A program made the translations under genes and the position numbers. A model generated the notes under the pieces. The model saw only the letters and a program-made list of their open reading frames with translations. It had not been told where the DNA came from and did not search any database. Shown in pieces: positions 8,297 to 17,616 of a stretch of 64,000 bases of DNA; position 1 is the first letter of the stretch; each line of letters begins with the position of its first letter. Origin of the DNA: an uncultured Lachnospiraceae bacterium (lineage in GTDB: Bacteria > Bacillota > Clostridia > Lachnospirales > Lachnospiraceae); the NCBI GenBank assembly GCA_902779445.1, contig CACZBM010000005.1, forward strand, positions 1 to 64,000. Direction: 5' to 3'.

Positions 8297-9337
8297 TTGA
8301 TAAAGAGTCATTTGCTTGCCGTGATCCTTGGTTTTTTACTGGATCTTGCGGCAGGAGATCCATACAGTACGTATCATCCGGTAGTTCTTATCGGGAAACT
8401 CATTTCTTTTTTTGAAGAGCTATTATATCCCCTAAATTCAGACAGGGTCAGCACAGGAAAAGGCGAAGAAAGATCTGACGCAGATTTTGATGAAGCGGAA
8501 AATAGATCTCTCCTTTTCAGGGGAGTGATTCTTGTGTTTCTCGTGATTTTGATAACCGGTTCGGTTATTTTTACGATCCTTACATTAGTGAGGCGTATTC
8601 CCTTCAGGATTTTGCATCTCATAGTGGAAACACTGCTCTGTTGGAGCGTGCTCGCGGTAAAGAGTATGGGAAAAGAAAGCATGAGGGTGTTTGATGCGCT
8701 GTCAAAAGGTGATCTTGATGAAGCGCGTCATGCCCTTTCCATGATCGTTGGGAGAGACACGGATATTCTGGAAAAAGATGACATCATAAGGACCGATGTG
8801 GAAACTGTTGCAGAAGGTACCTGTGATGCCGTGATCGCTCCGTTTTTCTATCTTTTCCTCGGAGGACCGGTTTTGGGATTCATCTATAAAGCTGTAAATA
8901 CAATGGATTCCATGATCGGATACAGGAATCAGAGATACGAATATTTCGGTAAATGCGCGGCAAGGCTTGATGATATCATGAATTATATTCCGTCGAGGAT
9001 CGGAGCGGTACTGATCATTCTCTGCGCGTACATTTTCCCGGAAACAGACGGGAAAAACGCTTTCTCCGTCTGGCAGAAGGATAGATATTCCCATGACAGC
9101 TTTAACGCCGGGCAGACTGAGTCCGCGGCAGCAGGGGCTTTGAATATCAGACTCGGAGGACCTGCTTTCTATAAAGGTATCAAAAAGGAGAGACCCTTTA
9201 TGGGGAAAACAGGACACGAAAGAGAACCCGAAGACCTTGATATTAAGCGCACGAACAGGATGATGTATGGGGCGGCGATCCTGTTCGTGATTATTTCTGT
9301 ATTAGTTGCAATGTCATTAAGCGTTTTGTCATCCTGA
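8297..9337 (+). CDS. cbiB: adenosylcobinamide-phosphate synthase
   Basis: Integral membrane protein of 346 residues. GDPYSTYHPVVLIG at the N-terminus and AVNTMDSMIGYRN with FGKCAARLDDIMNYIPSR in the middle are the conserved CbiB/CobD(Pseudomonas) blocks; several hydrophobic spans surround them. It attaches aminopropanol phosphate to adenosylcobyric acid. The start is TTG at 8297, supported by TAAGGAG five bases upstream. A charged insertion between residues ~45 and 72 separates the first two spans. No other corrin genes adjoin it, but a threonine-phosphate decarboxylase that could make its substrate is at 46808-47905. Confidence 0.85.
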   Translation: MIKSHLLAVILGFLLDLAAGDPYSTYHPVVLIGKLISFFEELLYPLNSDRVSTGKGEERSDADFDEAENRSLLFRGVILVFLVILITGSVIFTILTLVRRIPFRILHLIVETLLCWSVLAVKSMGKESMRVFDALSKGDLDEARHALSMIVGRDTDILEKDDIIRTDVETVAEGTCDAVIAPFFYLFLGGPVLGFIYKAVNTMDSMIGYRNQRYEYFGKCAARLDDIMNYIPSRIGAVLIILCAYIFPETDGKNAFSVWQKDRYSHDSFNAGQTESAAAGALNIRLGGPAFYKGIKKERPFMGKTGHEREPEDLDIKRTNRMMYGAAILFVIISVLVAMSLSVLSS

Positions 9338-9600
9338 GAGATCCCTGTGTCATCCTGAGCGTTAGCGAAGGATCCCGTCAATTTAGATTTTGAGAGATTC
9401 TTCGCTTCGCTCAGAATGACACCCCGATTTGTCATACTCAGAATGACACCTCAATTTGTCATACTCAGAATGACACCTCGATTTGTCATTAGTTGACACA
9501 ACATAGCAAAATCATTATATTTACAAGGTGTGCGTGTGTCATTCTGAGCGAAGCGAAGAATCCATAGATCCTTCGGGCTACGCCCTCAGGATGACAAAAC
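9338..9600. repeat. CTCAGAATGACA-family repeats, 27-bp tandem array plus flanking arms
   Basis: Several inverted arms (TCATCCTGAGCG, ATTCTTCGCTTCGC) flank three 27-bp tandem copies at 9409-9435, 9436-9462 and 9463-9489 containing CTCAGAATGACACC. Another full palindromic element lies at about 9536-9596. A consensus promoter is embedded between the array and the last element, so that element is inside the pheS leader. Confidence 0.8.
9493..9521 (+). promoter_or_regulatory. sigma-A promoter of the pheST operon
   Basis: TTGACA (9493-9498), 17-base spacer, TATATT (9516-9521). Transcription would begin near 9528, giving a ~100-base leader that contains one full palindromic repeat. No T-box was recognised in this leader. 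Confidence 0.8.
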
Positions 9601-9631
9601 CTTAAAGCACGTTCTGCAGAGGAGGCAGAAT

Positions 9632-10654
9632 ATGGTTAAAGAAAAATTAGAAGAAATAAGAGAACAGGCGCTTCGACAGATAGAGGCTAGTCTGGATCTG
9701 GAAAAGCTTAATAATGCGAGAGTTGATCTTCTTGGAAAAAAGGGAGCACTCACTGCAGTCCTTAAGGGAATGAAGGACGTGGCGGCAGAAGACAGGCCAA
9801 AGGTCGGGCAGATGGTTAATGACACTAGAGCCGAGATCGAGAAAGCCCTTGAAGAAGCTAAGAATAAGCTGGAGGTAGCGGCTATGGAGGCCCAGCTTTC
9901 TGCTGAAACCATAGATGTTACCCTTCCTGCAACGGGAAGGATCATTGGACACAGACATCCTAACCAGATCGCTCTTGAAGAGATGGAGAGGATCTTTACG
10001 GGACTTGGTTATGAAGTTGTGGAAGGACCTGAGGTGGAAAAGGACTATTACAACTTTGAAGCTTTGAATATTCCTGCAGACCACCCTGCAAAGGACGAGC
10101 AGGATACCTTCTATATTAACGGGGAAATGCTTCTCCGCACTCAGACCAGCGGCGCCCAGGTGCATGAGATGGAAAAAGGACGCCTTCCCATCAGGATGAT
10201 AAGTCCCGGAAGAGTTTACAGGTCTGATGAAGTGGATGCTACCCATTCACCATGCTTCCATCAGGTAGAGGGGCTTCTTATCGATGAGCATGTTACATTT
10301 TCAGATCTTAAGGGTACACTTACGCAGTTTGCAAAGGAGCTTTTCGGTGAGGACACAAAGGTAAAGTTCAGACCGCATCACTTCCCCTTTACTGAGCCTT
10401 CTGCGGAGATGGATGTTTCATGTTTTAAGTGCGGAGGAAAAGGCTGCAGATTCTGTAAGGGTGAAGGATGGATCGAGATACTCGGATGCGGTATGGTACA
10501 CCCCCACGTGCTCGAGATGAGTAAGATAGATCCCCTTAAATACAAGGGATTTGCTTTTGGAGTCGGACTTGAGAGGATTGCCCTTCTTAAGTACGAAATA
10601 GATGACATGCGTTTAATGTATGAAAATGACAGCAGGTTCCTTGGACAATTCTGA
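9632..10654 (+). CDS. pheS: phenylalanyl-tRNA synthetase alpha subunit
   Basis: 340 residues, normal for PheS. The N-terminal coiled coil (~1-85) is followed by the class II catalytic core; motif 2 region YRSDEVDATHSPCFHQVEG and motif 3 region FGVGLERIALLKY near the C-terminus are clear. An insertion with four cysteines (CFKCGGKGCRFC) just before motif 3 could bind metal, as in some bacterial PheS. It charges tRNA-Phe as a heterotetramer with PheT, encoded 77 bases downstream. GAGGAGG precedes the ATG. Confidence 0.97.
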   Translation: MVKEKLEEIREQALRQIEASLDLEKLNNARVDLLGKKGALTAVLKGMKDVAAEDRPKVGQMVNDTRAEIEKALEEAKNKLEVAAMEAQLSAETIDVTLPATGRIIGHRHPNQIALEEMERIFTGLGYEVVEGPEVEKDYYNFEALNIPADHPAKDEQDTFYINGEMLLRTQTSGAQVHEMEKGRLPIRMISPGRVYRSDEVDATHSPCFHQVEGLLIDEHVTFSDLKGTLTQFAKELFGEDTKVKFRPHHFPFTEPSAEMDVSCFKCGGKGCRFCKGEGWIEILGCGMVHPHVLEMSKIDPLKYKGFAFGVGLERIALLKYEIDDMRLMYENDSRFLGQF

Positions 10655-10665
10655 GAATAAGGGAC

Positions 10666-10711
10666 ACTCATCCGTCACCTTTCGGTGACACCTTCTACCA
10701 TGGGGAGAAGG
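10666..10711 (+). repeat. palindromic intergenic repeat, CCTCATCCGTC family, copy 2
   Basis: ACTCATCCGTCACC followed by TTTCGGTGAC forms one hairpin and CCTTCT ... AGAAGG a second. It fills the gap between pheS and pheT within one operon, so it is transcribed. Confidence 0.7.
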
Positions 10712-10731
10712 CTATAGTAAGGAGATATAGA

Positions 10732-13158
10732 ATGAATACATCACTAAACTGGTTAAAGGCATATGTGCCTGATTTAGAATGTACCGATCAGGAGTTCATG
10801 GACCGCATGACAATGACCGGTACCAAGACAGAAGGATACAGGAGACTTGATAAAAATCTTGAGAAAATCGTTATCGGAGAAGTGAAGTCTGTTTCACCCC
10901 ATCCCGACGCGGATAAACTCGTAATCTGCCAGGTTAACGTAGGGGATAAGGATATCCAGATAGTAACCGGGGCCCCAAATGTTTTTGAAGGAGCCCATGT
11001 CATTGTTGTACTGGATGGAGGAAAAGTGGCAGGAGGCCACGACGGAAGCCCTCTTCCCGAAGACGGGATTGAGATAAAAGCCGGTAAACTCCGCGGAGTG
11101 GAAAGCTTCGGAATGATGTGTTCAATAGAGGAGCTTGGTTCTTCAAGAGATGTATTCCCGGATGCTCCCGAGGACGGGCTTTATATACTTCCTGCGGACA
11201 CGGTTCCCGGAGAAGATGCCATAGAGTATCTGGGGCTCCATGATACTGTTTTTGAATATGAGATCACATCTAACAGAGTGGACTGCTACAGTGTTTTAGG
11301 TATCGCAAGAGAAGCTGCGGCTTCCTTTGACAAGGAATTTAAAATGCCGGAAGTACCGGTTACAGGGGAGGATGCAAATGAGTCGGCGTCTGACCGCATC
11401 AGCGTGGAAATAAAGGATACCGATCTCTGCACCAGATATATTGGAAGAGTCGTAACAGACGTAACCATCGGAGAATCTCCCGACTGGATGAAGAAGAGAC
11501 TGCGTTCTGCAGGTATCAGACCCATAAATAATCTTGTTGATATCACAAACTATGTAATGATGGAATACGGTCAGCCCATGCATGCTTTTGATCTGTCCAC
11601 TATTGCAGGAAATAAGATAATTGTCCGCAGGGCCAAGGACGGAGATAAGTTCGTTACCCTTGACGGAAATGAGAGAACTCTGGACAGTGAAGTGCTTATG
11701 ATCTGTGACGGAGAGAAGGAGATCGGTATAGCCGGGATCATGGGCGGAGAGAATTCCATGATAACAGGAGACGTTCACGAGGTTCTCTTTGAAGCTGCCA
11801 CCTTTAACGGACCGAATATCAGAAAGTCCGCAAAGAGAGTGGGTCTTCGTACAGATGCATCCGGTATCTTTGAAAAGGGTCTGGATGCCAATAATGCGAT
11901 GGATGCCATCAATCGCGCGTGTGCTCTGGTTGAAGAACTGGGATGCGGTAAGGTACTCAAAGGTGCAGTAGACGTGCATGAGCCTCTGCCCGAAAAAAAG
12001 CATATCGCTTTTGAGCCTGAGAGAATAAATGAGTTCCTTGGAACGGATATTGCCGAGGAGGATATGCTTAAGTATTTTGAAAGACTTGAGATCGAGTATG
12101 ATCCTAAGGCTAAGGAGTTGATCTGTCCTACTTTCCGCCAGGATCTGCTCGGATTTGCGGATATTTCCGAAGAGGTTGCGAGATTCTACGGGTATGACAG
12201 GATCCCTGTGACACTTCCTTCATCGGGAGCAGAGGCAGGAGGACTGCCTTTCAAGATGGTCATTGAAACTGTCTCAAGAAACGTGGCTGAATTCAACGGC
12301 TTTTCACAGTGCATGTCTTACTCCATGGAAAGCCCCAAGGTATTTGATAAGCTCATGCTTCCGAAGGATGCGCCTGAGAGAAATGCGATAAAGATAAGTA
12401 ACCCCCTCGGTGAAGACTTCTCCATTATGAGGACGATCATACTTAACGGACTTCTGACCAGTCTTTCTCTTAACTTTAACAGGAGAAACAAGAACGTTAA
12501 GCTTTACGAACTCGGAAATATTTATATTCCGAAGTCACTTCCGTTAACTGATTATCCGGATGAGAGAATGCAGTTTGCACTTGGGTTCTACGGAGATGGC
12601 AATTTCTATGACATGAAGGGAGTTGTTGAGGAATTCCTTATCAAGACAGGAATGAGAGAGGATCTAAAGTACGATCCTTCCGATAAGAAGCCTTTCCTGC
12701 ACCCCGGACGTCAGGCAGATATCTTCCATAAGGGAGTAAAGATCGGTTATATGGGAGAACTTCATCCCATGGTCAGAAAGAATTATGAGATCGGCGAACG
12801 CACGATCATCGCAGTTCTCGATATGCCCGAGATCGTTAAAAAGGCTAATTTCAGCAGAAAATACGTGGGACTTGCAAGATTCCCCGCTGTTAACAGGGAT
12901 CTTTCCATGGTGGTTCCGAAGAATGTACTTGCCGGAGATATAGAGAATATGATCCGTGTACGCGGAGGAAAGCTTCTTGAGAATGTTGCACTCTTTGATA
13001 TATATGAGGGTGAGCAGATCAAGGAAGGCTTTAAGTCAATGGCATATACCCTTACGCTTAGAAATCCCGAAAAGACCCTGTCGGATGAAGAGATAACTTC
13101 GGTAATGAAGAAGATCTTAAACGGTCTTGAGGGTATGGGAATCGAGCTCAGATCATGA
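10732..13158 (+). CDS. pheT: phenylalanyl-tRNA synthetase beta subunit
   Basis: 808 residues, normal length. Domains in order: tRNA-binding EMAP-like domain (~40-155, [16 protein letters not shown]), B3/B4 editing region, B5 domain, catalytic-like core and a C-terminal anticodon-binding ferredoxin-like domain ([18 protein letters not shown] to the end). Partner of PheS. AAGGAGATATAG lies before the ATG, and the stop overlaps the queA start by ATGA. Confidence 0.97.
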   Translation: MNTSLNWLKAYVPDLECTDQEFMDRMTMTGTKTEGYRRLDKNLEKIVIGEVKSVSPHPDADKLVICQVNVGDKDIQIVTGAPNVFEGAHVIVVLDGGKVAGGHDGSPLPEDGIEIKAGKLRGVESFGMMCSIEELGSSRDVFPDAPEDGLYILPADTVPGEDAIEYLGLHDTVFEYEITSNRVDCYSVLGIAREAAASFDKEFKMPEVPVTGEDANESASDRISVEIKDTDLCTRYIGRVVTDVTIGESPDWMKKRLRSAGIRPINNLVDITNYVMMEYGQPMHAFDLSTIAGNKIIVRRAKDGDKFVTLDGNERTLDSEVLMICDGEKEIGIAGIMGGENSMITGDVHEVLFEAATFNGPNIRKSAKRVGLRTDASGIFEKGLDANNAMDAINRACALVEELGCGKVLKGAVDVHEPLPEKKHIAFEPERINEFLGTDIAEEDMLKYFERLEIEYDPKAKELICPTFRQDLLGFADISEEVARFYGYDRIPVTLPSSGAEAGGLPFKMVIETVSRNVAEFNGFSQCMSYSMESPKVFDKLMLPKDAPERNAIKISNPLGEDFSIMRTIILNGLLTSLSLNFNRRNKNVKLYELGNIYIPKSLPLTDYPDERMQFALGFYGDGNFYDMKGVVEEFLIKTGMREDLKYDPSDKKPFLHPGRQADIFHKGVKIGYMGELHPMVRKNYEIGERTIIAVLDMPEIVKKANFSRKYVGLARFPAVNRDLSMVVPKNVLAGDIENMIRVRGGKLLENVALFDIYEGEQIKEGFKSMAYTLTLRNPEKTLSDEEITSVMKKILNGLEGMGIELRS

Positions 13159-14192
13159 AGGAACTCTTGAAGAAAGACTTCTGGTATGATCTTCCTGAGG
13201 AACTGATCGCCCAGGACCCTTTGCTTAAGCGGGATGAGTCAAAGCTTATGGTTCTCGATAAGAGTACCGGAGATATCACCCACAGGGTATTTAAGGATAT
13301 CCGTGAGTACCTGAATAGCGGAGACTGTCTGGTATTAAATAATACCAAGGTCATACCCGCAAGGCTTCTCGGAGTTAAGGAAGATACAGGAGCGGGAGTC
13401 GAGATCCTTTTACTAAAGAGAAAAAGCGATGACACATGGGAGTGCATCGTCCGCCCCGGCAAGAAGTTAAGACCCGGAGCCCGTGTGGTCTTCGGAGAAG
13501 GACTATTAAAGGCAGAGATCCTTGAGATCGCGGAAGAGGGGAACCGGCTCATCCGATTTGAATATGAAGGGATCTTTGAAGAGATCCTGGACAGATTGGG
13601 AGAAATGCCACTGCCTCCGTATATCACGCATAAGCTTAAGGACAGGGACCGATATAACACGATATATGCGAAGTTTGACGGATCAGCTGCAGCACCCACC
13701 GCAGGACTTCATTTTACAAGCGAACTTCTGAAAGAGATCAGTGAAGCGGGGGTAAATATAGCCTACGTTACACTTCATGTGGGACTTGGGACCTTCAGAC
13801 CGGTAAAGGAAGATAATGTTCTTAATCACCATATGCATAAGGAGTATTATGTTGTAACTCCGGATGCAGCCCAGACTATAAATGAGACAAAGGCGGCCGG
13901 GGGAAGAGTGATAGCGGTCGGTACCACAAGCTGCAGAACGATAGAGTCCGCAGCGGATGAAAATGGTATGGTCTGTCCGACGGATGGAAGGGAAACGGAT
14001 ATCTTTATTTATCCGGGCTACAGGTTTAAGGTGCTTGACTGCCTAATAACCAATTTTCACCTGCCGGAATCCACACTGATCATGCTTGTTTCTGCACTTG
14101 CAGGGAGAGAAAAGGTTCTTAATGCCTATAATGAGGCTATCGCCCGGAAATACAGGTTTTTCAGCTTTGGGGATGCCATGTTTATAAAATGA
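13155..14192 (+). CDS. queA: S-adenosylmethionine:tRNA ribosyltransferase-isomerase
   Basis: 345 residues, typical Que[15 protein letters not shown] at the N-terminus, [17 protein letters not shown] and the C-terminal [18 protein letters not shown] are family landmarks. It transfers the ribosyl part of SAM to preQ1-modified tRNA to form epoxyqueuosine. The start overlaps the pheT stop (ATGA), so it is translationally coupled to pheST. A GGAGCC-tgc-GGCTCC hairpin follows at about 14213-14227. Confidence 0.96.
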   Translation: MKELLKKDFWYDLPEELIAQDPLLKRDESKLMVLDKSTGDITHRVFKDIREYLNSGDCLVLNNTKVIPARLLGVKEDTGAGVEILLLKRKSDDTWECIVRPGKKLRPGARVVFGEGLLKAEILEIAEEGNRLIRFEYEGIFEEILDRLGEMPLPPYITHKLKDRDRYNTIYAKFDGSAAAPTAGLHFTSELLKEISEAGVNIAYVTLHVGLGTFRPVKEDNVLNHHMHKEYYVVTPDAAQTINETKAAGGRVIAVGTTSCRTIESAADENGMVCPTDGRETDIFIYPGYRFKVLDCLITNFHLPESTLIMLVSALAGREKVLNAYNEAIARKYRFFSFGDAMFIK

Positions 14193-14240
14193 TGTTATAA
14201 TGTTGAAGATGTGGAGCCTGCGGCTCCTTTGGGAGGGAAC

Positions 14241-14678
14241 ATGGGAGACATTAATATCAACAGAAGAAGATACAAGAGACATACACTCAGCGTGAAACTC
14301 TTTATGACAAGGGTTGACGATGAGAGTAAGACCGGAATACCCATTGAGGTTCTGGATCTCTCTAAAGCCGGTATTGGTTTTATCTGTGAAAAGGAGCTGG
14401 ATAACGGTGTTATATACAGAGCAGATATAAAGATCTGGACAGGTGCTGTTATTCCTGCTTTTATAAACGTGGTGAGAGTAAGCCATGAAGAGGGAGGCAA
14501 TATTTACGGAGGAGTGTTCATAGGAATGCCTGAGTCTGATGCCTGCCGTATAGGTGTATACGAAACATATCTCGAAAGCCAAAGCCTTTTGGAACAGGCT
14601 CAGGAAAAGACAGAGGAAGAAGAGAAGGAAGATCTTATGAATATCCTGGATCAGGCTCTAAATCTGGATGCTTTCTGA
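14241..14678 (+). CDS. PilZ-domain protein
   Basis: 145 residues from ATG 14241, chosen over 14211 because GGGAGGGA sits directly upstream. RRRYKRH (RxxxR) near the N-terminus and DLSKAGIGF (D/NxSxxG) ~30 residues later are the two c-di-GMP-binding motifs of PilZ. The rest of the domain is beta-rich, and the C-terminus is an acidic helix with an E-rich run. Probably a c-di-GMP effector; its target is unknown. An EAL protein that would degrade c-di-GMP is encoded at 32253. Lies between queA and a tiny membrane peptide gene. Confidence 0.8.
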   Translation: MGDININRRRYKRHTLSVKLFMTRVDDESKTGIPIEVLDLSKAGIGFICEKELDNGVIYRADIKIWTGAVIPAFINVVRVSHEEGGNIYGGVFIGMPESDACRIGVYETYLESQSLLEQAQEKTEEEEKEDLMNILDQALNLDAF

Positions 14679-14702
14679 TCTTTAATGTATTAGGAGGTTT
14701 GT

Positions 14703-14831
14703 ATGAATATAGGAGTTGTGGTAGGTTTATCAGCATTTACGGTTATGGCGCTCATCGCTGTAGGTATAATGATCGCTGTGGTTGCCAGTGTGGCCTACGT
14801 AGAATCCAGAAGGGATGAAGAAGGTAAATAA
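14703..14831 (+). CDS. 42-residue single-span membrane peptide
   Basis: Small frame with a perfect AGGAGG site 5 bases before ATG. It encodes MNIGVVVGLSAFTVMALI at the N-terminus, continuing as one hydrophobic span to residue ~31 and ending in a charged tail (ESRRDEEGK). Its stop TAA overlaps the tyrA start (TAATG), so it is coupled to tyrA. No family recognised. The strong ribosome site, coupling and clean single-span composition support a real gene; function unknown. Confidence 0.65.
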   Translation: MNIGVVVGLSAFTVMALIAVGIMIAVVASVAYVESRRDEEGK

Positions 14832-15922
14832 TGAAAGTGGGTTTTATCGCACTGGGGCTTATAGGAGGTTCCATTGCCAAGAATATCAGGAAGAAATTTC
14901 CCGATGCTTTTATCACCGCCCTTAACAGATCTGAGTCCACATTACATTCTGCCCTGGAGGACAGAGTGATAGATCATGGTACCTGTACTGTAGATGACAG
15001 TTTCAGGGACTGTGATCTTATTTTTTTATGTGCTCCTGTTGATACGAATATCAGATTCTTGAAGGAACTGAAACCCTATATCGGAGAAGATACCATTCTT
15101 ACCGATGTGGGGTCTGTTAAAAATAAGATCCATGAGGCCGTGGAGAGAGAGCTGCCCGATGCGGTATTTATGGGCGGACATCCGATGGCAGGGTCTGAAA
15201 AATCGGGATACTTAAATTCCAATGATCATTTGATCGAGAATGCATACTATATTATCACTCCGGGGAAAAATGCCAAAGATAAGCATATCAGCAAATATGA
15301 AGGTTTTGTTCGTGAACTGAAGGCGATACCGCTTGTTATGAAACCGGAGCTTCATGACAGGATCACTGCCGCCATAAGCCATGTTCCACATATGATCGCA
15401 TATAATCTGGTGAGACTTGTTGAGAAAGAAGATTCGCCGGAACAGTATATGAAGGCCATAGCTGCAGGTGGATTTAAGGATATTACAAGGATCGCTTCAT
15501 CTGACCCTACCATGTGGGAACAGATCTGTTTAGAGAATCCTGATAATATGCTGGAGCTCATGGACAAGTACATTGAGATCTTTAAGGAAACAAGAGATCT
15601 CATAGCCGAGAAGCAGGGCGATAAGCTCCATACTATCTTTGAAGAGGCTAAAAATTACAGAGATTCTGTTCAGGATGTTCCACTTGGCCCTATTAAAAAA
15701 TCATATGTTATGCATCTTGATGTAGAGGATGAACCGGGTGCAATAGCAATTGTTGCAACAATTCTTTCATCTCACGGCATATCCATAAAAAATATAGGTA
15801 TCGTGCATAACAGGATATATGAAGAGGGAGCCTTAAGAATAGAATTTTATGATCGGGAATCAATGGCCCTCGGAATAGCGGATCTTATGGAGAAGGGATA
15901 TAAGATATTCAGCAGGACATGA
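14831..15922 (+). CDS. tyrA: prephenate dehydrogenase with C-terminal ACT domain
   Basis: 363 residues. GLIGGSIAKNI is the NAD(P)-binding loop, GGHPMAGSEKSG the substrate-binding motif, and AISHVPHMIAY a conserved helix of TyrA. The C-terminal ~75 residues (MHLDVEDEPGAIAIVATIL) form an ACT domain, probably for tyrosine feedback. It converts prephenate to 4-hydroxyphenylpyruvate. AAGAAGG within the end of the preceding peptide gene is the ribosome site. aroA follows after a repeat array, so the two aromatic amino-acid genes are linked. Confidence 0.93.
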   Translation: MKVGFIALGLIGGSIAKNIRKKFPDAFITALNRSESTLHSALEDRVIDHGTCTVDDSFRDCDLIFLCAPVDTNIRFLKELKPYIGEDTILTDVGSVKNKIHEAVERELPDAVFMGGHPMAGSEKSGYLNSNDHLIENAYYIITPGKNAKDKHISKYEGFVRELKAIPLVMKPELHDRITAAISHVPHMIAYNLVRLVEKEDSPEQYMKAIAAGGFKDITRIASSDPTMWEQICLENPDNMLELMDKYIEIFKETRDLIAEKQGDKLHTIFEEAKNYRDSVQDVPLGPIKKSYVMHLDVEDEPGAIAIVATILSSHGISIKNIGIVHNRIYEEGALRIEFYDRESMALGIADLMEKGYKIFSRT

Positions 15923-15925
15923 AGA

Positions 15926-16139
15926 GATTCTTCGGGCTGCGCCCTCAGAATGACAAGAAGTCGCCCTCAGAATGACAAGAAGTCGCCCTCAGAATGACAG
16001 GAAGTCGCCCTCAGAATGACAAGAAGTCGCGCTCAGAATGACAAGAAGTCACGTTCAGAATGACAAGAAGTCACGTTCAGAATGACAAATGGCTGCGCCC
16101 GGAATAATCGTGTCATCCTGAGCGGAGCGAAGGATCTCA
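15926..16139. repeat. CTCAGAATGACA-family repeat array, 22-bp period
   Basis: An ATTCTTCGGGCTGC arm leads into 22-bp units (CGCCCTCAGAATGACAAGAA plus GT) at 15940, 15962, 15984, 16006, 16028 and 16050, and a partial unit from 16072. The last units drift from CGCCCT to CACGTT. The array closes with TGTCATCCTGAGCGGAGCG and GAAGGATCT just before aroA. Only the core is shared with the arrays at 6255, 9409 and 59138. Confidence 0.85.
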
Positions 16140-16155
16140 AAAAGGATAAACAGGA

Positions 16156-17466
16156 ATGAAGATTACACATGCAATGAATCCCCTTAAGGGAGAGATCAAA
16201 GTCCCCGGGGATAAATCAATCTCACACAGAAGTATAATGTTTGGAGCCATAGCGGAAGGAGATACCGTTGTAAGAGGATTCCTTAAAAGTGCTGACTGTA
16301 TTTCCACCATTAACTGTTTCAGAAAGATGGGGGTGGAAATAGAAGAGGGACATGACGCTGCCGGGGATTATATACTGGTTCACGGAAAAGGGCTTCACGG
16401 GTTAAAAAAGCCGGAGTCTGAGCTTGACTGCGGGAATTCCGGAACTACCACCAGACTTATCGCAGGAATTCTTGCAGGACAGGACTTTGAGACGCGCCTG
16501 ACAGGAGACAGCTCCCTGTCGAAAAGACCGATGAAAAGGGTTATAGAGCCATTATCGTCTCTCGGCGCTTCCATCAGGTCCGAGAATAATAACGATCGTT
16601 TGCCTCTTATTATCTCCCGCGGAGAATTAAAGGGCGGGGAAATACGTACAAGCGTGGCATCGGCACAGGTTAAATCAGCTATTTTATTATCGGGGCTTTA
16701 TGCGGATGCAGAGACACGTGTTATCGAACCTGTCCTTTCCAGAAATCACACGGAATTAATGCTTTCTGCTTTTGGAGCTGATATAGTGAGTGGAACAGTA
16801 GATAAACCTGTTTCTTTAATAAGACCGTCAGAAAGACTTACGGGTCTTTCGGTCACTGTTCCCGGGGATATTTCAAGCGCCGCTTACTTTATGGGGGCTG
16901 CACTGATAGTACCGGGTTCGGAGATACTTCTTAAAAATGTAGACATAAATCCTACACGTGACGGGATCTTACGTGTGTTCAGGGATATGGGCGGCAATAT
17001 AACAATAGAAAACGAACGGTATGAAACCGGTGAAAAATGTGCCGATATCCTTGTAAAATATACTCCTGGCCTGAAGGGCACCGGGATCAGCGGAGACATC
17101 ATCCCTGCCCTTATTGACGAGATACCGCTAATAGCTGTTGTAGCTGCGGCTGCTGAAGGGGACACGGTAATTAAGGACGCTGCCGAGTTAAAGGTCAAGG
17201 AGTCGGACAGGATAAGCCTTACGGTTGATAATCTTAATGCCATGGGAGCAGATGCTGAGGCGAAGGAGGACGGAATGGTGATACACGGAGGGAAAAATCT
17301 TCACCATGCGGTTATCGATACGGCAAAAGACCATCGTATAGCCATGAGTTTTTCCATTGCAGCTCTTATAAGCCGGAGCGTACAGCCGGTGGAGATAAAG
17401 GATTCCGCCTGTGTCGGCATTTCCTATCCGGAGTTTTATAAAGATCTGGATTCTCTTATGAGGTAG
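16156..17466 (+). CDS. aroA: 3-phosphoshikimate 1-carboxyvinyltransferase (EPSP synthase)
   Basis: 436 residues. PGDKSISHRS (residues ~18-27), GNSGTTTRL (PEP-binding), LKVKESDRI and DHRIAMSFS are the diagnostic AroA motifs. It joins phosphoenolpyruvate to shikimate 3-phosphate in the shikimate pathway. Start ATG at 16156 follows AGGATAAACAGGA. It lies downstream of tyrA across a tandem repeat array and is followed by a promoter region for the EF-G-like gene. Confidence 0.97.
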   Translation: MKITHAMNPLKGEIKVPGDKSISHRSIMFGAIAEGDTVVRGFLKSADCISTINCFRKMGVEIEEGHDAAGDYILVHGKGLHGLKKPESELDCGNSGTTTRLIAGILAGQDFETRLTGDSSLSKRPMKRVIEPLSSLGASIRSENNNDRLPLIISRGELKGGEIRTSVASAQVKSAILLSGLYADAETRVIEPVLSRNHTELMLSAFGADIVSGTVDKPVSLIRPSERLTGLSVTVPGDISSAAYFMGAALIVPGSEILLKNVDINPTRDGILRVFRDMGGNITIENERYETGEKCADILVKYTPGLKGTGISGDIIPALIDEIPLIAVVAAAAEGDTVIKDAAELKVKESDRISLTVDNLNAMGADAEAKEDGMVIHGGKNLHHAVIDTAKDHRIAMSFSIAALISRSVQPVEIKDSACVGISYPEFYKDLDSLMR

Positions 17467-17475
17467 TTGCTTATT

Positions 17476-17498
17476 TTGACATATACAACATACGTCAA
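17476..17498. promoter_or_regulatory. interrupted palindrome, candidate operator
   Basis: TTGACATAT (17476-17484) and ATACGTCAA (17490-17498) are inverted copies with one mismatch around ACAAC. The left arm is itself a consensus -35 hexamer. It lies upstream of the EF-G-like gene and would be a natural repressor site. Confidence 0.4.
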
Positions 17499-17513
17499 AT
17501 TATACAAAAACCA

Positions 17514-17542
17514 TTGTTAATTTAATAAATATTTGGTAAAAT
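17514..17542 (+). promoter_or_regulatory. sigma-A promoter of the EF-G-like gene
   Basis: TTGTTA (17514-17519), 17-base spacer, TAAAAT (17537-17542). It would start transcription near 17549, inside the left arm of the following hairpin. The upstream TTGACA at 17476 with TATACA at 17501 is an alternative (spacing 19). Confidence 0.55.
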
Positions 17543-17601
17543 AGTCGTGTTGTTTCGGGTGTCACACAGGGTGGAACCGGGCAACACGACTATATTTTTT
17601 T
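17541..17601 (+). terminator. leader terminator/attenuator hairpin with T-box-like loop
   Basis: ATAGTCGTGTTG (17541-17552) pairs perfectly with CAACACGACTAT (17582-17593) and is followed by seven T residues (17595-17601), an intrinsic-terminator shape. It ends just before the ribosome site of the EF-G-like gene. The loop holds AGGGTGGAACCGGG (17568-17581), which differs from the T-box consensus AGGGTGGNACCGCG at one fixed position. No stem I or specifier region fits in the 80 bases upstream, so it is not a canonical T-box. Confidence 0.55.
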
Positions 17602-17616
17602 GGAGGTATTTTCCGT

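Noticed and set aside
11296..12003. 235-residue minus-strand frame inside pheT
   Set aside because: Antisense shadow of a well-supported gene; no ribosome site and no family resemblance.
15940..16087. Regular 22-bp repeats as a possible CRISPR array
   Set aside because: Units are directly joined with no unique spacers, and no cas genes are in the window.
17467..17601. Canonical T-box riboswitch upstream of the EF-G-like gene
   Set aside because: The T-box-like motif is present, but stem I, specifier loop and the usual antiterminator partner cannot be placed; reported as a finding only.
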